Part shown: positions 39,421 through 52,300 of the stretch, piece after piece
Position numbering within the stretch: the first letter of the stretch is position 1
Layout of the letters: every line of letters begins with the position of its first letter
DNA from: Prunella strophiata
Lineage: Eukaryota > Chordata > Aves > Passeriformes > Prunellidae
DNA: 64,000 nucleotides
Reading direction: 5' to 3'
Assembly (NCBI GenBank): GCA_036583965.1
Contig: JAZBQD010000027.1
Location: 20,077,001-20,141,000, forward strand
Notes under the pieces: model-generated
What the model saw: the letters and a program-made list of their open reading frames with translations, nothing else
Told to the model about the DNA's origin: nothing
The model's database searches: none
Made by a program: the position numbers and the translations under genes

Positions 39421-41374
39421 AGAAATTATTTCAACCATCAGCTATCCCAGCAGGGAAAAATATGGGGAAAGGTTTACTGTGAGAGAACAATTTACACAGA
39501 AACAAAGTTAAGGTGTTTTAGCACATTAGGACTCTCCATTATGCATTTCCTGTGATTTTAGCTTGTTCCTACAAGCAGTTCCATGGTCAGATACAAAGTG
39601 TTCTTTGTATCATATGATGAGATGTCTCATCTGCTTATGCTGTCTGTTTTATTTTAAGCAAGTGTTCACAAAAGTAACTTGCATTAAATTACCCAGATGT
39701 AATGTTTTGCAAACAGCCAGTGAAAATTATGATGAGTGTTCCTAGTTAGCTGATCATCAAGCTATAACAATTTTAGGATAAATTAAGCTATGGATATTAT
39801 GGAAAAGTAAAGAAGTGTTTGTGCCAGGGATTTTCTGTTGCCTTTTTAATTTTTTTTTTTAATGTTACAGTCAGACAAGAAGGGCAGAAGAGGTTTCTTC
39901 TGCACTTAACCTCTATTCACTTCTACTAAGAAAATCCAAGTTTTTCAAAGCTCAGAACAGAAATCCTGGTTTGAACTGAACTTTTCATTACCAAATGGGA
40001 TTTTCAGTAGTGAAGAACAATTTGTTTTTGTCAGCTTTGACCCCACTTGTCTTCATCAGGTTACTTTTTTGAAAGAAGACTTCAATGATTACCTTAAAGA
40101 AAGAAATGATGTACTGATTTAAATGGCCCTGAGTGGTATTCTCAGAAGTCACACTGCTATCCTGAAAAAGGCTAATGAAGAAAGACCATCTCCTCTTCTA
40201 TGACACTTCAGTGGCTGACAATACATTATTAAAAATCCTTAATATTCTATGATACAACTGACTAGAAAAAGAGACATAGACTCATAACACTCTACCTAAA
40301 TACTGCATGTTTGCAGACATAATTATGTTAAAAAATAATTCTACTGTGGCAATTGCTATCCAATATAAAAGACATTAAAACTGCTTAATTTAAAACACAT
40401 GGAAATCTTCACTTGCTTTGGAGATCTTTCAATCCATTTTGAAAGGAGCAGTGCTCAAAACCATTATGAAATATGGACATTCTAATAGCACTCCTTCTGT
40501 TTTGATACCTGGGGCAATTAAGAAGGTCTTGCTTTTATGGGTTCTACTAGATTAAGTTCTCTGTTTATACATGAACCATGGCAGCTTCAATTTGTGTTTC
40601 ACAGACACTGCCCTCAAAGCCTTCCTTAAGATTTGAGCTCTGGAGTAATTATGCTTTATAATACATTTGGGCCCTCAAGTTGGAATGAGGTTGGCATGGC
40701 AGATTAGCATATCCTGGATTTGTTTCATGAATGCATTGAAATTTTTCTGCTCTGGTATAAAATGACAAAAATTTCAAGTGATAATGAATTTAGAATTTTA
40801 ATAGAGTGCAATTAATCTTTTGTACATTTTTTTCCCCCCTAAATCTAACATATCTACCTTCCATACTAATTACAAGAGTGGCTGTAACAGTGCAATTTGT
40901 CATGCCAAACAACTGTTCCTAGACCTCCTGTTACACAGAAGTGAAGGAATTGGGTTTGGGCTACCTTTGGAGCCAGGAAATGTCAGCATATAACAAATGA
41001 CATCTACAGGCTTTTTCCTTTTTCTTTTGATATTGTCCCAAAAGAGATGAAGCTAAAGTAGGAGGGGCACTGTAAAAGTTCAGTCCTGCCCTTACTGCCT
41101 TGTCTCTCAGAGCCACATTATAACAAGTGTCATATGTAAGACTCAGTCTGACACAGGTGTTTGTGGAGCTGCAGCCCCAAGCTTCTTTTAACCAGCTTGA
41201 ACAGATAACCTTTCTGCAGTGCTACTTGTATATTTTAAGGATTTATTTTTTTAGTTTAAAAAAGCTAAATAGAAAAAAAGTATTGATCATTCAAAAAAAA
41301 AAAATAAATATAATGTGCAGAATTGTAACCACGACGAAGATGTATATCACGTCTCAGAATTTAATTGGTTCAAA

Positions 41375-41990
41375 TGTCAGGGGTCTCTCAGGAGCTGGAG
41401 ATGACCCTGATCTGTTTGAGAGTCTCTGTGTCCCAGCCTGAGAACCAAAGGAGGAGTCAGGAGTCTGCTTGTGCAGTTTCCAAGGTTGTTTATTTCTCCT
41501 TATCTAGTAAATTCTTTCCCTGACCAAGGTCTGTTCAGCAGGTCAGTCCATGGCACACTGCCCATGGTTAGGGTGGTGTTATATTTTTATATTAAAAACT
41601 ACCTGTACATTATTTACAGTTACTTTCCAATACCTATCACCTATGTTACACAGTCCAGCTCTACTCTGAACCAATCCAAAAGTGCCACCATCACCCAGAA
41701 GATGGAGACTGTGAAGAAGGAGAAAGAAGGACAAAACATGCCCAAATTCCTCCATCTTCACCCCTGAACCCTCATTCTAAAAAACCCCAAAATTCTACTT
41801 CTTCACCTTGTGATAAACTAACTCTTACTCAATTTTTGTGGCTTGCAACCCCTCATTTAGGGTTGGTAATTTTTTCCATGAATCTAAATCAAAGGCACAG
41901 GGGTCTTGGGCTCTGTGCCAAGGCCTTTGAGCCCCCAGCCAGGGGCTGGAGCCATCCAGGGCAGCCAGAGGGATGTCCTGGGTTCTGACA
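41375..41990 (-). mobile_element. Solo LTR of an endogenous retrovirus (copy 2)
   Basis: A 616 bp block that, read on the minus strand, starts TGTCAGAACCCAGG and ends CCCCTGACA, so it has TG...CA ends. It is colinear with copy 1 (8698-9317) and differs by scattered substitutions and small indels. The flanks TTCAAA (41369-41374) and TTCCAA (41991-41996) form an imperfect 6-base duplication, different from copy 1's flanks, so the two insertions are independent. An intact AATAAA polyadenylation signal lies at 41489-41494 on the minus strand, with a TATA-like stretch upstream of it at 41583-41591. No internal retroviral genes adjoin it. LTRs of this type can serve as promoters or polyadenylation sites for neighbouring transcripts; whether this one does cannot be read from sequence. 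Confidence 0.85.
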
Positions 41991-43957
41991 TTCCAAAGAA
42001 CTAACCTCATTAAAAACCTCCATAAAATGGAAGTATTAAATATTATTGCCGTCTCTGGCAGCAGCTAATAATCACAGAATCCACCTGGATTTTGCACAAA
42101 GGTGGGAAGAAGCAGCATCAGAAGAGATGGATCAAAGGCTGGACACAATTCCTGCCTGGGCTCTGCAGATGTCTGAGAGAAGACAAGAACTGTGGAAGCT
42201 CAGCAGCTTCTTTTGGGCTCTGACTGTCAGCCAGGGAGAGCACAGCTACATCTACATCTCACCCAAAGCTCATGAGAAGCAAACAAGCAAACAAAGAAGC
42301 AAACAAAGACATAAAATGCATTCCTGGAAGTCTGTTGTGGATGTCAGGGGAGAAACAAAGAGCCCCGGGATGCACACAGCAAACAAGGATCCAGAACTCA
42401 AGGACCAATTTTTTCCCAGATATGTACTTTGAGGTATCTCAGACATAATTTTGAGGAATTTGAGGCAGCTGCAACCTCTTCTACTTTCAAATAAAACTGT
42501 GACACCCAATGACTCTAAAAATTCAGCTCCTCAGTTTCATGCAGGACAGTTACAAAAGGAGACTTTAAGATTTGAGTTACAACTCTGTCATGTCAATTTT
42601 TTGCTTGTTTTATTTTCTTTTTCTTTTACAGGCAGTGTGTTTGTTTGAGATTTTCCCCCTGGTATTATATTTTAATTAAAATAAAGTAGTTAATATGAAA
42701 TTCAGTATTTTCTACCTGTATATAAGAATTTTAAATAAAGCATGAAGTTCTAAAATTAAGTGTAGACATATGGACAGGCTTGTCCTTTTAAAATGTTTTA
42801 TTTATTTCCCCATCAGTAGTCTGAGCAGGAATCAACTTTTTCACCTGATATTCCTTATCCAAATTGACTGAATGTAGAAGAATCCTGAACATAGAAACTT
42901 TTTCTGAGGCAGCACACTGACTTTTTCTGACTGTCCTAATTTACTTCAAGCAAATGAGTCAAATGATCCACTGCAGGCACAAGCCTGGTGCAAAGTAGTA
43001 GAAAACTACAACAAGGTCAGAATAAAAGGGTCTCCTGGGTGTTTATGCACATCTAATATCTGGTTAGATGCAAGAGAGAAACTAAATTAATTTCAAAACC
43101 AGCCTCTTAACAGTGATTATTTCTGGGGGAGGAGCACCTATTTTTTTCAGTCCTGTAAGAATGCCTATGGATTGTTTTTTCTTTTTTACAAAATACAGCC
43201 TCACTATGAGGCTTTTCTATAATGATTCAACCAATATTTAAAAAAAAAAATAGGTTTATCAAACTCTCAGGAATAATTGCCTGGACTCTTCAAGAAAGCT
43301 TTGTGTTGCCTTTCAAGCTTTCCTGCACTCATGCAGCCTCTGACATTATTTGATAATGAAGGTGTTTAACTTGCTCAAGTTAAGGTTCAGTATTAAAGCT
43401 CTAATTGAAACCTGGGCAAGATCACAAGGACCAGCAGCTGGTTCTGGATCAGGTCCCATTCTGCAGCTGGGAGAGGCTCCATGCTCTGGCATCCACTGGT
43501 TGGTGAGAGGGAAACATCCAAAGTCTTTCCTGTTGGACACTGTTCATGGCAGCAGGAACCCTAAGCCATGTTTCCCATATTTCTGTCATTATGGAAGTGT
43601 TAATTACCATGCCTGGTCTGAGCTGCTGTGCTGAAATGACACCACAAGGTGGGTATGTTGAAACCACAGATCTTGAGGAATCCTTGTACACAATAGAAGC
43701 AACCTTAGTGTTTAGTGAAGGCTCTGATGATTTTTTCTCACTACAGGCCAATTGAACAACCTGTATTAATATGAAAGGACTTCCTTCTATTTTATTTTTA
43801 CCCATGCCACCCTAAATACCATATCAGACTGAACCTCAGCTTTGAGAAGAAGGATGGAATAGTTGAAAGGAAGGACAGGGAAAAAAAGGAGTACACATAA
43901 AATTCCTTTTCATTAGAAGAGCTTCCATTCCTTCTAACATTGATAAGATAAAATTCT
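41991..43957. other. Non-coding stretch, no gene recognised
   Basis: After the LTR comes a moderately GC-rich segment (42050-42440) with a 128-codon frame that opens with TTG; its first ATG would leave about 100 codons. No domain is recognisable. Within it, 42275-42309 is a short AAGC/AAAC simple repeat that accounts for the Lys/Gln/Ser-rich middle of the frame. A second pair of overlapping frames at 43350-43805 (94 and 118 codons, opposite strands) also matches nothing known. Confidence 0.5.
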
Positions 43958-44200
43958 GACTAGTGGTCATGGTCATAAACTAAAGCACAAGAAGTTTCAC
44001 CTCAACATGAGGAAGAACTCCTTTTCTGAGAGTGGCAGAGCACTGGAACAGCTGCCCAGGGAGGTCATGGAGTCTCCCTCTCTGGGGACATTCACATCCC
44101 ACCTGGACATGTTCCTGCTCCAGGTGACCCTGCCTTGGCAGGGGGTTGGACTGGATGATCTCCAGAGGTTCCTCCAACCCTAAAAATGCTGTGAAAGGAT
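43958..44200 (+). mobile_element. CR1 LINE, truncated 3' end
   Basis: The sequence follows the avian CR1 3' end in order: GACTAGTGGTCATGG, then GAAGTTTCACCTCAACATGA, CACTGGAACAGCTGCCCAGG, GAGGTCATGGAGTCTCC, and finally TTGGACTGGATGATCTCCAG and GTTCCTCCAACCC. It ends in a degraded copy of the short tail repeat (ATGCTGTGAAAGGAT). The element is truncated at its 5' side, as nearly all avian CR1 copies are, and keeps only the end of the reverse-transcriptase frame and the 3' untranslated region. It cannot move on its own. The 65-codon open frame on the opposite strand is a by-product. Confidence 0.93.
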
Positions 44201-44868
44201 TTCTGCAGGACTGCTCTGCCTGAAAGTTACAAAACTTCCAATGGCTGACAAGGAACAGGAAAGGACATCACAAATAAATAGTCATCCATAAATAGTCACA
44301 AGTCTGACCAAGTCCTACAATGACAGTGCTGAAGAGTAAGGTTTGCCATCTTTGATGTAGCAGCCAGCTACAAGTAGCAGTTTTCTGATAGCTTTTTAAA
44401 GCAGGATTCACAAACTTTCAAAGACTTCAAACTTCCCCACTTCATTGCAGAAAATGTCATTTTTCAGTTGATACCAGTGGACAAGTTGGCTCTGCAATGA
44501 AATAGCTCACAGACCTCTTCGTTTGCATAGTGAGGCATCCTTTGAAGATTCCTTTACTCTTTTTCCCCTTTGATTAAGGCCCAGATCTAACACTCAGTCT
44601 CCCAAGGTCTATTTGTGAGAGCAACCAGCCTCTGTGTCTTGAGAAAAACTTCAGAAGTGGCTTCTTGGAAAGTGCCCCAGCAAAGAAAGTCATGACAAAA
44701 GACAGCTAAAAATATAGTGCTAGATTTTCTTAAATTAAGCTCTGACCATCTCAGAAAAGACTAGGTGTAAAATGGGAAAATGGTTTATAGTGACAGTCTC
44801 TGAACACCTGTAGTCTAATTTCTCTTTTCATTTTTTTCTGTTTCATGTCTATTTATTTAGCTAGCTTT
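44201..44868. other. Non-coding spacer, nothing recognised
   Basis: AT-rich sequence between the CR1 end and the CAA microsatellite. No repeat, open frame of note or RNA gene was seen. Confidence 0.5.
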
Positions 44869-44943
44869 TGAAAAAAAAACAACAACAACAACAACAACAA
44901 AAACAACAAAAAAAGCCCCCCAAAAACAAACAAAAAACCCCCA
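44869..44943. repeat. (CAA)n microsatellite with A/C-rich flank
   Basis: Seven or more AAC triplets run from 44878 to about 44900, preceded by nine A, and continue as interrupted AAAC and CCCCC-containing sequence to 44943. A plus-strand frame through it (44868-45083) encodes a Lys/Gln run and owes its length to the repeat. Confidence 0.9.
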
Positions 44944-45699
44944 CCTGTTTAACAGGTAAAATCCCAACCTGGCTTCAGCTGGTCCTGCCCTCACATCCCA
45001 CTGCTCTTGTACACAACAGATCACACACAACCTTCACTACATCTCACATACCAAGAGAAACAAAGAGTCAGCAGCATCAATAGGACTGAATTAACCACTT
45101 GCACTGGGAAAAAATTCCATCTTTCCACATTCCTGATTTTATTTTTTGGATATTTTTCTTGGCTGATATTTATATCTCCACAGCTGGCAGAGCTCAAACC
45201 TGCTGTAGCTCCAGCTAGGTCTCAGAGCTCTCCATGCAAGAAATCAATAAAACTGATTAATGAAAAGCATCATTCATCAAACCCAGCTCTTGGATACAGC
45301 ACTGCAGTTGATAAAATAACTTAGTTGTCTTATCCTTTAGCTAACTGCCTCATGTGTGGCACAGGGGATTAATTGATTGCTTGCCAGTACTCACACTTTT
45401 CATATGTTTTAACTAGTAACAAGATATTCTGAAGAGATCCACTTGAATGTTTTAATTATAATAAAAACATTATGCTGTAAAAATAAGTAATTCTGGCAAA
45501 GAGTAAATCTATAAACAATATTCTCAGTTATTTTTGGTGAACAATACAACATTATACAAAACTTAAAATCTGGTGACAAGGAACAATAATACACACAAAG
45601 GTAATAAAAGCCTAAAATAATATCATGTTCAGTTAGTTATATTACTCTTTGACCATTAAAACGTTAACATGATGATAATCAATCTTAAATCAATTACTG

Positions 45700-45985
45700 T
45701 GTAATTGCTGAGTCAATAGAAGTGCAGTTAAATATTGATAAGTCTCTAAAAGCCCTATCAGGACATATTGACAACTGGAGAAATGAGTGCAGGCCTGTGC
45801 AAAAGGAAAGCCTGACTTGCATTGCTTTGATGGAAAGCAGCACAAGGCTGAGTTTACATTCTCATTACCAGCTGGACGTGGCAATCGATGCAGGCTGCCT
45901 CTGCCCTGTCAGCATGGAGCAGTGAAGATGTCTCCCTGCTATTGCCACTCTTTTCATCTTTACAGCAGCGTGGAGATGACCAGCT
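45700..45985. promoter_or_regulatory. Possible conserved non-coding element
   Basis: This segment has balanced composition, no simple repeats and no transposon wording, and two plus-strand frames stay open for 66-67 codons. It contains an E-box (CAGCTG, 45871-45876), TTTGATGG-like and ATCGAT words and several AT-rich homeodomain-type cores at its left edge. That texture is common in vertebrate developmental enhancers, and equally compatible with an unrecognised exon. This is an impression from base texture only and needs cross-species alignment. Confidence 0.25.
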
Positions 45986-48900
45986 AACATCCTGGGGAGA
46001 AGAGGACAAAGGACTTAACAGTCCAAAGGAAAGAAATTATCAAGGGATATGAGAAAAAACCTATTTATGTCCAGAAGGGTCACTGCTGTTTCTGCTTAGC
46101 ATTCTCTGGTGGTTGCTAAGGTAGTCAGAGTAGCCTGCAGGAACACTCACTGGAGTGACTGTGCTTATAAATTATGAATTAAGAGTCCTTTTGTTTTGAA
46201 GGATATAAGCAAAATAGCCCCAAAGATTTACACCATCTTTTACAAAATTACAGAGACAAGACACATTTTAATAACACCCAGCTTTGTTTTATGATGCTGT
46301 TTATCAAAGGAATCACCAGTTTTGTTCCATGAAAGTGCAATAGTCATCCCTATCCTCCTGTTCTTCAGTTTATGAAAACTCTTTGTTTCTACAATACTGT
46401 TTCTACAGTACTTGTTTCCACAATACTTGTGTTCCATTTGTTTGATGAAGTCATTATGCTGAGGCAAATACCCTTTACTATTTCTTTTGTATCTGTGAGT
46501 GGATGAACAATTGGTATCTAGACACTAATATTCCTTGAATGAAACATGCTCAATTTTATCTGTAGCCAGCAGCAAAATATAAAGGAACAGAGAACAAAAC
46601 TATTTGGCTTAGGATTTGGGTCAGATAAGATGCAGTATTATAGTAAGCTCCAGTAGCAGTAGCTGGTAAGGTTAAGTCAGGAGTGCCACTATAACTTTCT
46701 GTTTCTTTCATTCAGATAACTTTTTGAAACATTTTCCTTCTCTGGTGATATTTTCCTGCTTTGTGGCCACCCAGGGGCAAATGGTTTTTTAGCAGGATTC
46801 AGCTAAAAACTGTTTTGCCATTTCCCTTTACTGAAAGAATAACTTTCATTTCCCTCTTAACCCCTTAGCATATATTAAGTCAAAGTTTTTTACTTGAAGT
46901 AACAGCCTTTTCCTTGGCCAGCCTTTCCAAAGGCTCCTTTTCCACCTGCCCTTTGAGGCTGGCAGCCAGACACAAAATGTGAGAGGACCATCCTCCCCCA
47001 CCTGCTGGAGTCAGCAGCAGACACTGCCCTCCAAGGGCTCAGAGCAGGAGAAGCTGGGAAGCAGGGAGCTCAATTCAGAAGTTTCTGACAAGAAACACCT
47101 CCTGTGTCATACACATGACTTCCATGGCACAACTTTTGAAACCCCTCTGCTGGAAAATTGCCCTAGAGTTCCAACCAGCCCTGTGAATTTTGCCAGCTGA
47201 GGAGTAGCCTTCCAAAAGCCCTGGCCCCACAGTATTTTCCAAGTCTTCACAACTCCTCAAGTCTAACCACATCACTGGGGCTCCAATTTCCTTTTTGTCT
47301 CAGGAGCCTCAAACACATCCATTTGTCTCAGATACAAAAAAGGGCTTGTGGTTTTGCTTGGTTTTGTATTTCAGCAAATAAAGGATGAATGGCCCTCAGT
47401 AACAATGACCCTTTAGCTTCATGAGGCTTAGATGATATTGGACAAGATGTGCAACTTAGAACAGTCTGCTGCAGGTAACTAAATTGAAGTTTGTTGCTCA
47501 CTGAATAACAAAATTTATTTCTATAGCCCATTTACATTGCTGAATTTGCTCCTAATAGGGAAAAAGAGAAGCACTTATAAGTTCAGTTTTATCTCCATTA
47601 CTTATTTCTTCTGCAAGCTTCAAGAATGAGAAAGTTCCATATTTTCCTGGATGGTTGGTGGTTCTGGGAGTGGAACAACTGATATATCCTCAGCAGGAAA
47701 AAACCTTAACTGATGAACATTCTGAGGCCATGACACAGCACAACCTTATAGAGACATGAGAGAGGTTTTGGTTACTGTTAAATTGATATGACTACTCAAT
47801 TGCAACACAATGTGCAGAGTGGCTGCCTAAAATTCAGGAGTGCAAAGGGTGTGGTGCAGAAATGAGCCATGGCTCAGACAGGCAGAGCAAGCAAACTTCC
47901 AGAGCTGTGGATCAACACTTTCTGTGCAGAGTGGGCAAGGGACATGCACCTGTCCAACTCAGACTCCAGAGTCCTATTTAGATTCAGAATGTGAATGGTA
48001 TTTTCTAGCAGGAATAGACTCTCTCTATCAATCATTGCCATTGATGAAAAAGTCACTCTAATGGGGAAGAACGTTACTCTTTTTAACAGGCGGAAATTTT
48101 TTAAAATGTCAAAGACTTTTGATAAGTCTGTTAAAAGACAACCTGTGTCAGACTACAGACTGGTTTTATCAATTGTTTGGACGTGTTACATGATAAGTTA
48201 TGCTTTAGGAATCATTTGGAAAAATGAAACAATAAATTATAGATTAATGTCTCTGCTAATGAGATCCCCATTTTAATTAAAGCTCTTTAGCAGATGAAAC
48301 AGATAGGAGTTCAATAGTCTCCAGCTTTTTCACTTTTCCATCTACAACAAAGCATGCACTTCTTAAAAAGAGAAATCTAAATGTGATGTACTTATTCAGA
48401 TACTGCAGGAAGTAGCAGTTGTGACAAATAGTATCTTTAAAATTGTGCTGAATTCAGCCTCCAAAAGAGATACAAATGATATTTACAGATTAAAAGAAAG
48501 GTTTAAGGCACTTAGTACAGATGACAAGTCAGAGTCTTGGGGTGAGCTGTGGGGCAGGGGTGCCATGATCCCCATTCCAATCCTTGTGGGCTCAGGGGAG
48601 GTCTCCAAAGGGCTGGTGGTGGCAGCACAGTGCATACACAGGGACAAAATGCTTGTACTCACTCTACATTTTCCATGGTAGGTTCCTTCAAATGCAGCCA
48701 GAGTCAAAGTCAGTGTGAAGATTCAATTTGGTTTTTAAAACTGGTTGTACAGATTAACCCTCACCATAGCAGGCTGTTTAGAGACCACATCAGGATCACA
48801 AAATGTGGTCTGATGCTCAGCTCCTCCAAATAGGTCTGACCTGAAGTGCTCACTAATGCTGTGAAGAGGGAGAAGTAAAGACACCTCACACGTTTTAATA

Positions 48901-51900
48901 AGTCCAGATAACAAATTGCAAACTGGTAGCAGCGAAGTACCCATGAAACAAATCAATTTGACATGGAATTTTCAGTGTTAGTCTCAAACAAAAAGTATGA
49001 ATTATCCCTCAGCCTTTTCTATTTCCCAGTAGACACTTTGACAAGGAAGACTATGCAGTTGCTCATGCTCTCTAAATTCTCCATGCCTACCTGTTTTAAA
49101 AAAATATGCAAACCCTATATATTTAACCACATTTGGAAAACTAAAAAATCTATACTTCAGAGTTTGAGATTATTTAAACAGGAAGCTAACTACCTCTGAG
49201 GAGAGAACTGGTTATTTCAGCCAGCATGATTTTAAATCAACCTGATGGTCAAAAAAGGAGATGTGAAACAGTGGAGTTTGAAAATTTCTAACCACTGAAG
49301 AGATCACCTTCAAATATTCCTTTGTCACTCACTCCTCATTAACATAAGCTTCACATATTGAAAAAGAAAGTGGATTTTAAAATGTAAGTTTTAATACATT
49401 CTTACTATTAAAATATGCCATATATAATTTGGGATATGCAGCTTAGCCACATTACAATTAGAACAGCCCAACCTTCTAAAATATTCTGATTTTGAGTGTC
49501 TGATATCACAGTGCTAGCACTGCATTAATGTACCATTTTGAAGCACAAACTGTTTGTATTTATTATTAAATTTATAGAAGTGCTTCTGTACTCCTTTAGA
49601 AGTGTGAAGATGTATTCTATATATACCCCAGTACTCCTGCTAGGCCTTTGCTTTTCAAAGACTGACTGCAGAACCAAAAGAGGCATGACACTCTTCTTTA
49701 CAAGCATGACAGGGAATCTGTTCCATATTTATGACCTTCAGATGTAAAAATGCTCTTTATCAGCTCCTGTTTTACATTCTATTCAGCAAAAGTCACACCA
49801 CAGGTCAGCTAAAAGACTATCACTAGTGCAAGATAAATGAGCAGCTAACAGCCTGTGTGAAAGGCTGCAAGTATCATGGAGTGTAAGTGGATAAAGTATA
49901 GGATTTGCTTTTACAGGAAAAGGCAAAGTCCTTTGAAAATTACTAATAATGAGTGAATTAATTTGTGCTTTACAACAAAACATCTACTTTAGCAAGAAAG
50001 AGAGAGGATGAGCTTCAGCTGGGTGATTTTTAAGGACAATTACAGATGGGAGATTTGTTGTTGCATTCAAGGCTGCATCTTGCAGCACTTGTCACTCATG
50101 CATCTCCTCTGCTGCTGCTGCTCTGGGCCTTGGCATGTGCATCTTCCAAATACTGCCCCTGCATTTGATGGTTTTGACAGGAACAAAGAGTGTGCTTTTG
50201 TTCACTGTAGGGCAGGAAGCACAATGCAGTGGGGTCTGTGCTTCAGGGGCTGGGTCAGCAGCACACCAGTGATGAAAGCCTGTGGAAATACCCCATTTTT
50301 ACTGACATAATGCTAAATTCGAGGAGATTCACCCTCTGGGAGAACAATCTGCCTTTAATAAAGTGCACTGGTCTGAATCCCTGGAAGATAAAATCATAAA
50401 GCCTCTACTCAGAGGGATCCAAGGTTTATAAAGGTGATTGCTGGTTTTTTTCTTTAATAGGGATGCCAATTTTGCAGAAAGTGGTAAGAAGGGCACTACT
50501 GTTAATCAAATAACACTTTTTTTTAATAAGAACTCCTTTCAAAAGAGTAGGTTTTGTTTATTTAATTTGTGTGAAATTGCCTTTTCCATCTGTCTGGAAG
50601 GCAAAAATACACAAGCCTTGGAACCACTGGGTGAGCCTGTCAGGAGTAGGAAAGCTGTCTAGTGCTATTCCAGCCTCACTGTGAGGTGGTTGGACACTTT
50701 TATGTTCCCCTGCACAAGGCTCATATAAGTTCTGTGCTTTTTCAGCAATATTCTTAACCAGATGAATGTCCAGACAAATAAGGACTGCTACAAACAAAAG
50801 GTAGGAGCACTTTCCATTCCAAAGGAGGCAGGAGATGCTGCTCTCCTGAGGTTCTGCTCAGTGAGTCTCAAAAAAGGTGATCTTGTTCCAGTTAAATGGT
50901 TTTATTTCCCACAGACTTAGGAGAGAAATTTCTGTATGTATTAATTATAAAATACTGCTGAGGCCTGACAAGAAATTCATGCTTAAAGCCAGTTTTGAGG
51001 GGATGCTACTGTCTGTCCTGCCACATACACAATACCTAAAAGCACTCCTAAGGGATTTCAGATCCATTCCTAGGTCATCTTTTCAAATCACAGGTGAGTG
51101 GAATGATTGTGGAGTTGGCCATGGATAAGTCAATTTAGTCCCTTTTAAACAGGGAACGTTTGTCATAAGATTTTGCTAAGCAGTGAGCAGCTCCAGTGTT
51201 TATGTGCAACTTTTTACAGGTAAAAGCAGGAGCAGACAGGAGGTGCAAGACAAACCACTATGCTAGAAAAGATTTTCAACATTCCAGGAAAGCTGTTTAG
51301 CAAATCTGTTAATTGAAAATGAAAATTCAGGTTTTTACCTCATCATCACTCTAGCATCTTTTTTAAACAAGATAAATCTACTCTAGGCCTCTCCACAAAA
51401 AAAAGCATTTTTCCATCTTTTTATTCATCACACATTTTCTCTCCAGGCATATTCAATCATTTATTTCAGGCACTAATCATTTAAGGCTATAAAATTGATT
51501 CAAAATAGAAGTCCAGTGTACAGGTATACACTGACTTCACCTCTGGAATACTGATGCATTCAGCTGCACAGAGTTTCATGGTAGATTTTGACTTTGAGGA
51601 AAGGCTAAACACAACATTCCTGACTAAATTAATGCTGGGCATCCACAGGTATATCATGGGGAGAATGTGTAGTCGAGGCTTAAGCTGAGAAGCTTAAAGA
51701 AAAATTCACTTCAGGAGGATTTTTAGTACCAGAATAAATAGCAATTGCTGCTTAAAATCTGTCATGGCAGTTCAGCTTTGTATGGTGAAGAGCCTTGAGC
51801 AAAAAAGATTTCTAAATGTGCCTTCTAGTTATTTTTTCTAATAGCCTGCTAATTATGCAGAAAGTATGCTGAAAATTGGTACACAGTGTCTTGGTGTACT

Positions 51901-52300
51901 CTACATTTTTCTCTCTGAAAAGCATTGTGCTTATTTGACTGAGCTGTTTTCAGTACCAGGAGGAGAAGTTTTCCAGTAATGATCCCAACAAGCCCTTCCC
52001 TAGATACCCACTGGGATATCAGGCTTTTCACAGAGGCAGGCTTCATTGCCACAGCCACAGCAGCCCACAGCCCCTGCCTGTGCCCCTGGGGACATGTCAC
52101 AGGGAGTGTGGCACAATCCTAAATTTGGCTTTTGGGCTGGTGGCCCCTGCATCCAGGCCAAAAGTGATGTTAGGAGAGGCCACTGCTTCCTGCAAACTCT
52201 GATGTGGCTGAGATCCTGAACCAGGGAGCTGGAGGGAACTCTGAGGCAGGGGTTCTGTACCTGCCAAGGCAGCCAGCAGGTCTGGGCTCAGCCAGGGGTG
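45986..52300. other. Non-coding stretch, no gene recognised
   Basis: AT-rich sequence with frames below about 100 codons on both strands, none recognisable. A 19-base sequence at 48268-48286 recurs at 61820-61838 and is listed separately. A CAG/CTG-rich stretch at 50100-50150 and a GC-rich approach to the minisatellite (52040-52300) are the only composition changes. No CR1 tail or LTR end was recognised. Confidence 0.55.
48268..48286 (+). repeat. 19-base direct match, copy A
   Basis: The 19 bases CCATTTTAATTAAAGCTCT are identical to those at 61820-61838. The centre is the palindromic homeodomain-type word TTTAATTAAA. Flanks on either side do not align further by eye. Confidence 0.6.

Noticed and set aside
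40242..40254. ATATTCTATGATA resembling a CR1 tail unit
   Set aside because: The upstream sequence lacks the GATCTTTAAGGTCCCTTCC wording that precedes real CR1 tails.
42046..42432. 128-codon plus-strand frame beside LTR copy 2
   Set aside because: It begins with TTG, runs through a simple AAGC/AAAC repeat, and matches no known family.
43449..43805. 118-codon minus-strand frame overlapping a 94-codon plus-strand frame
   Set aside because: Opposing overlapping frames with no domain or splice context; not supported as a gene.
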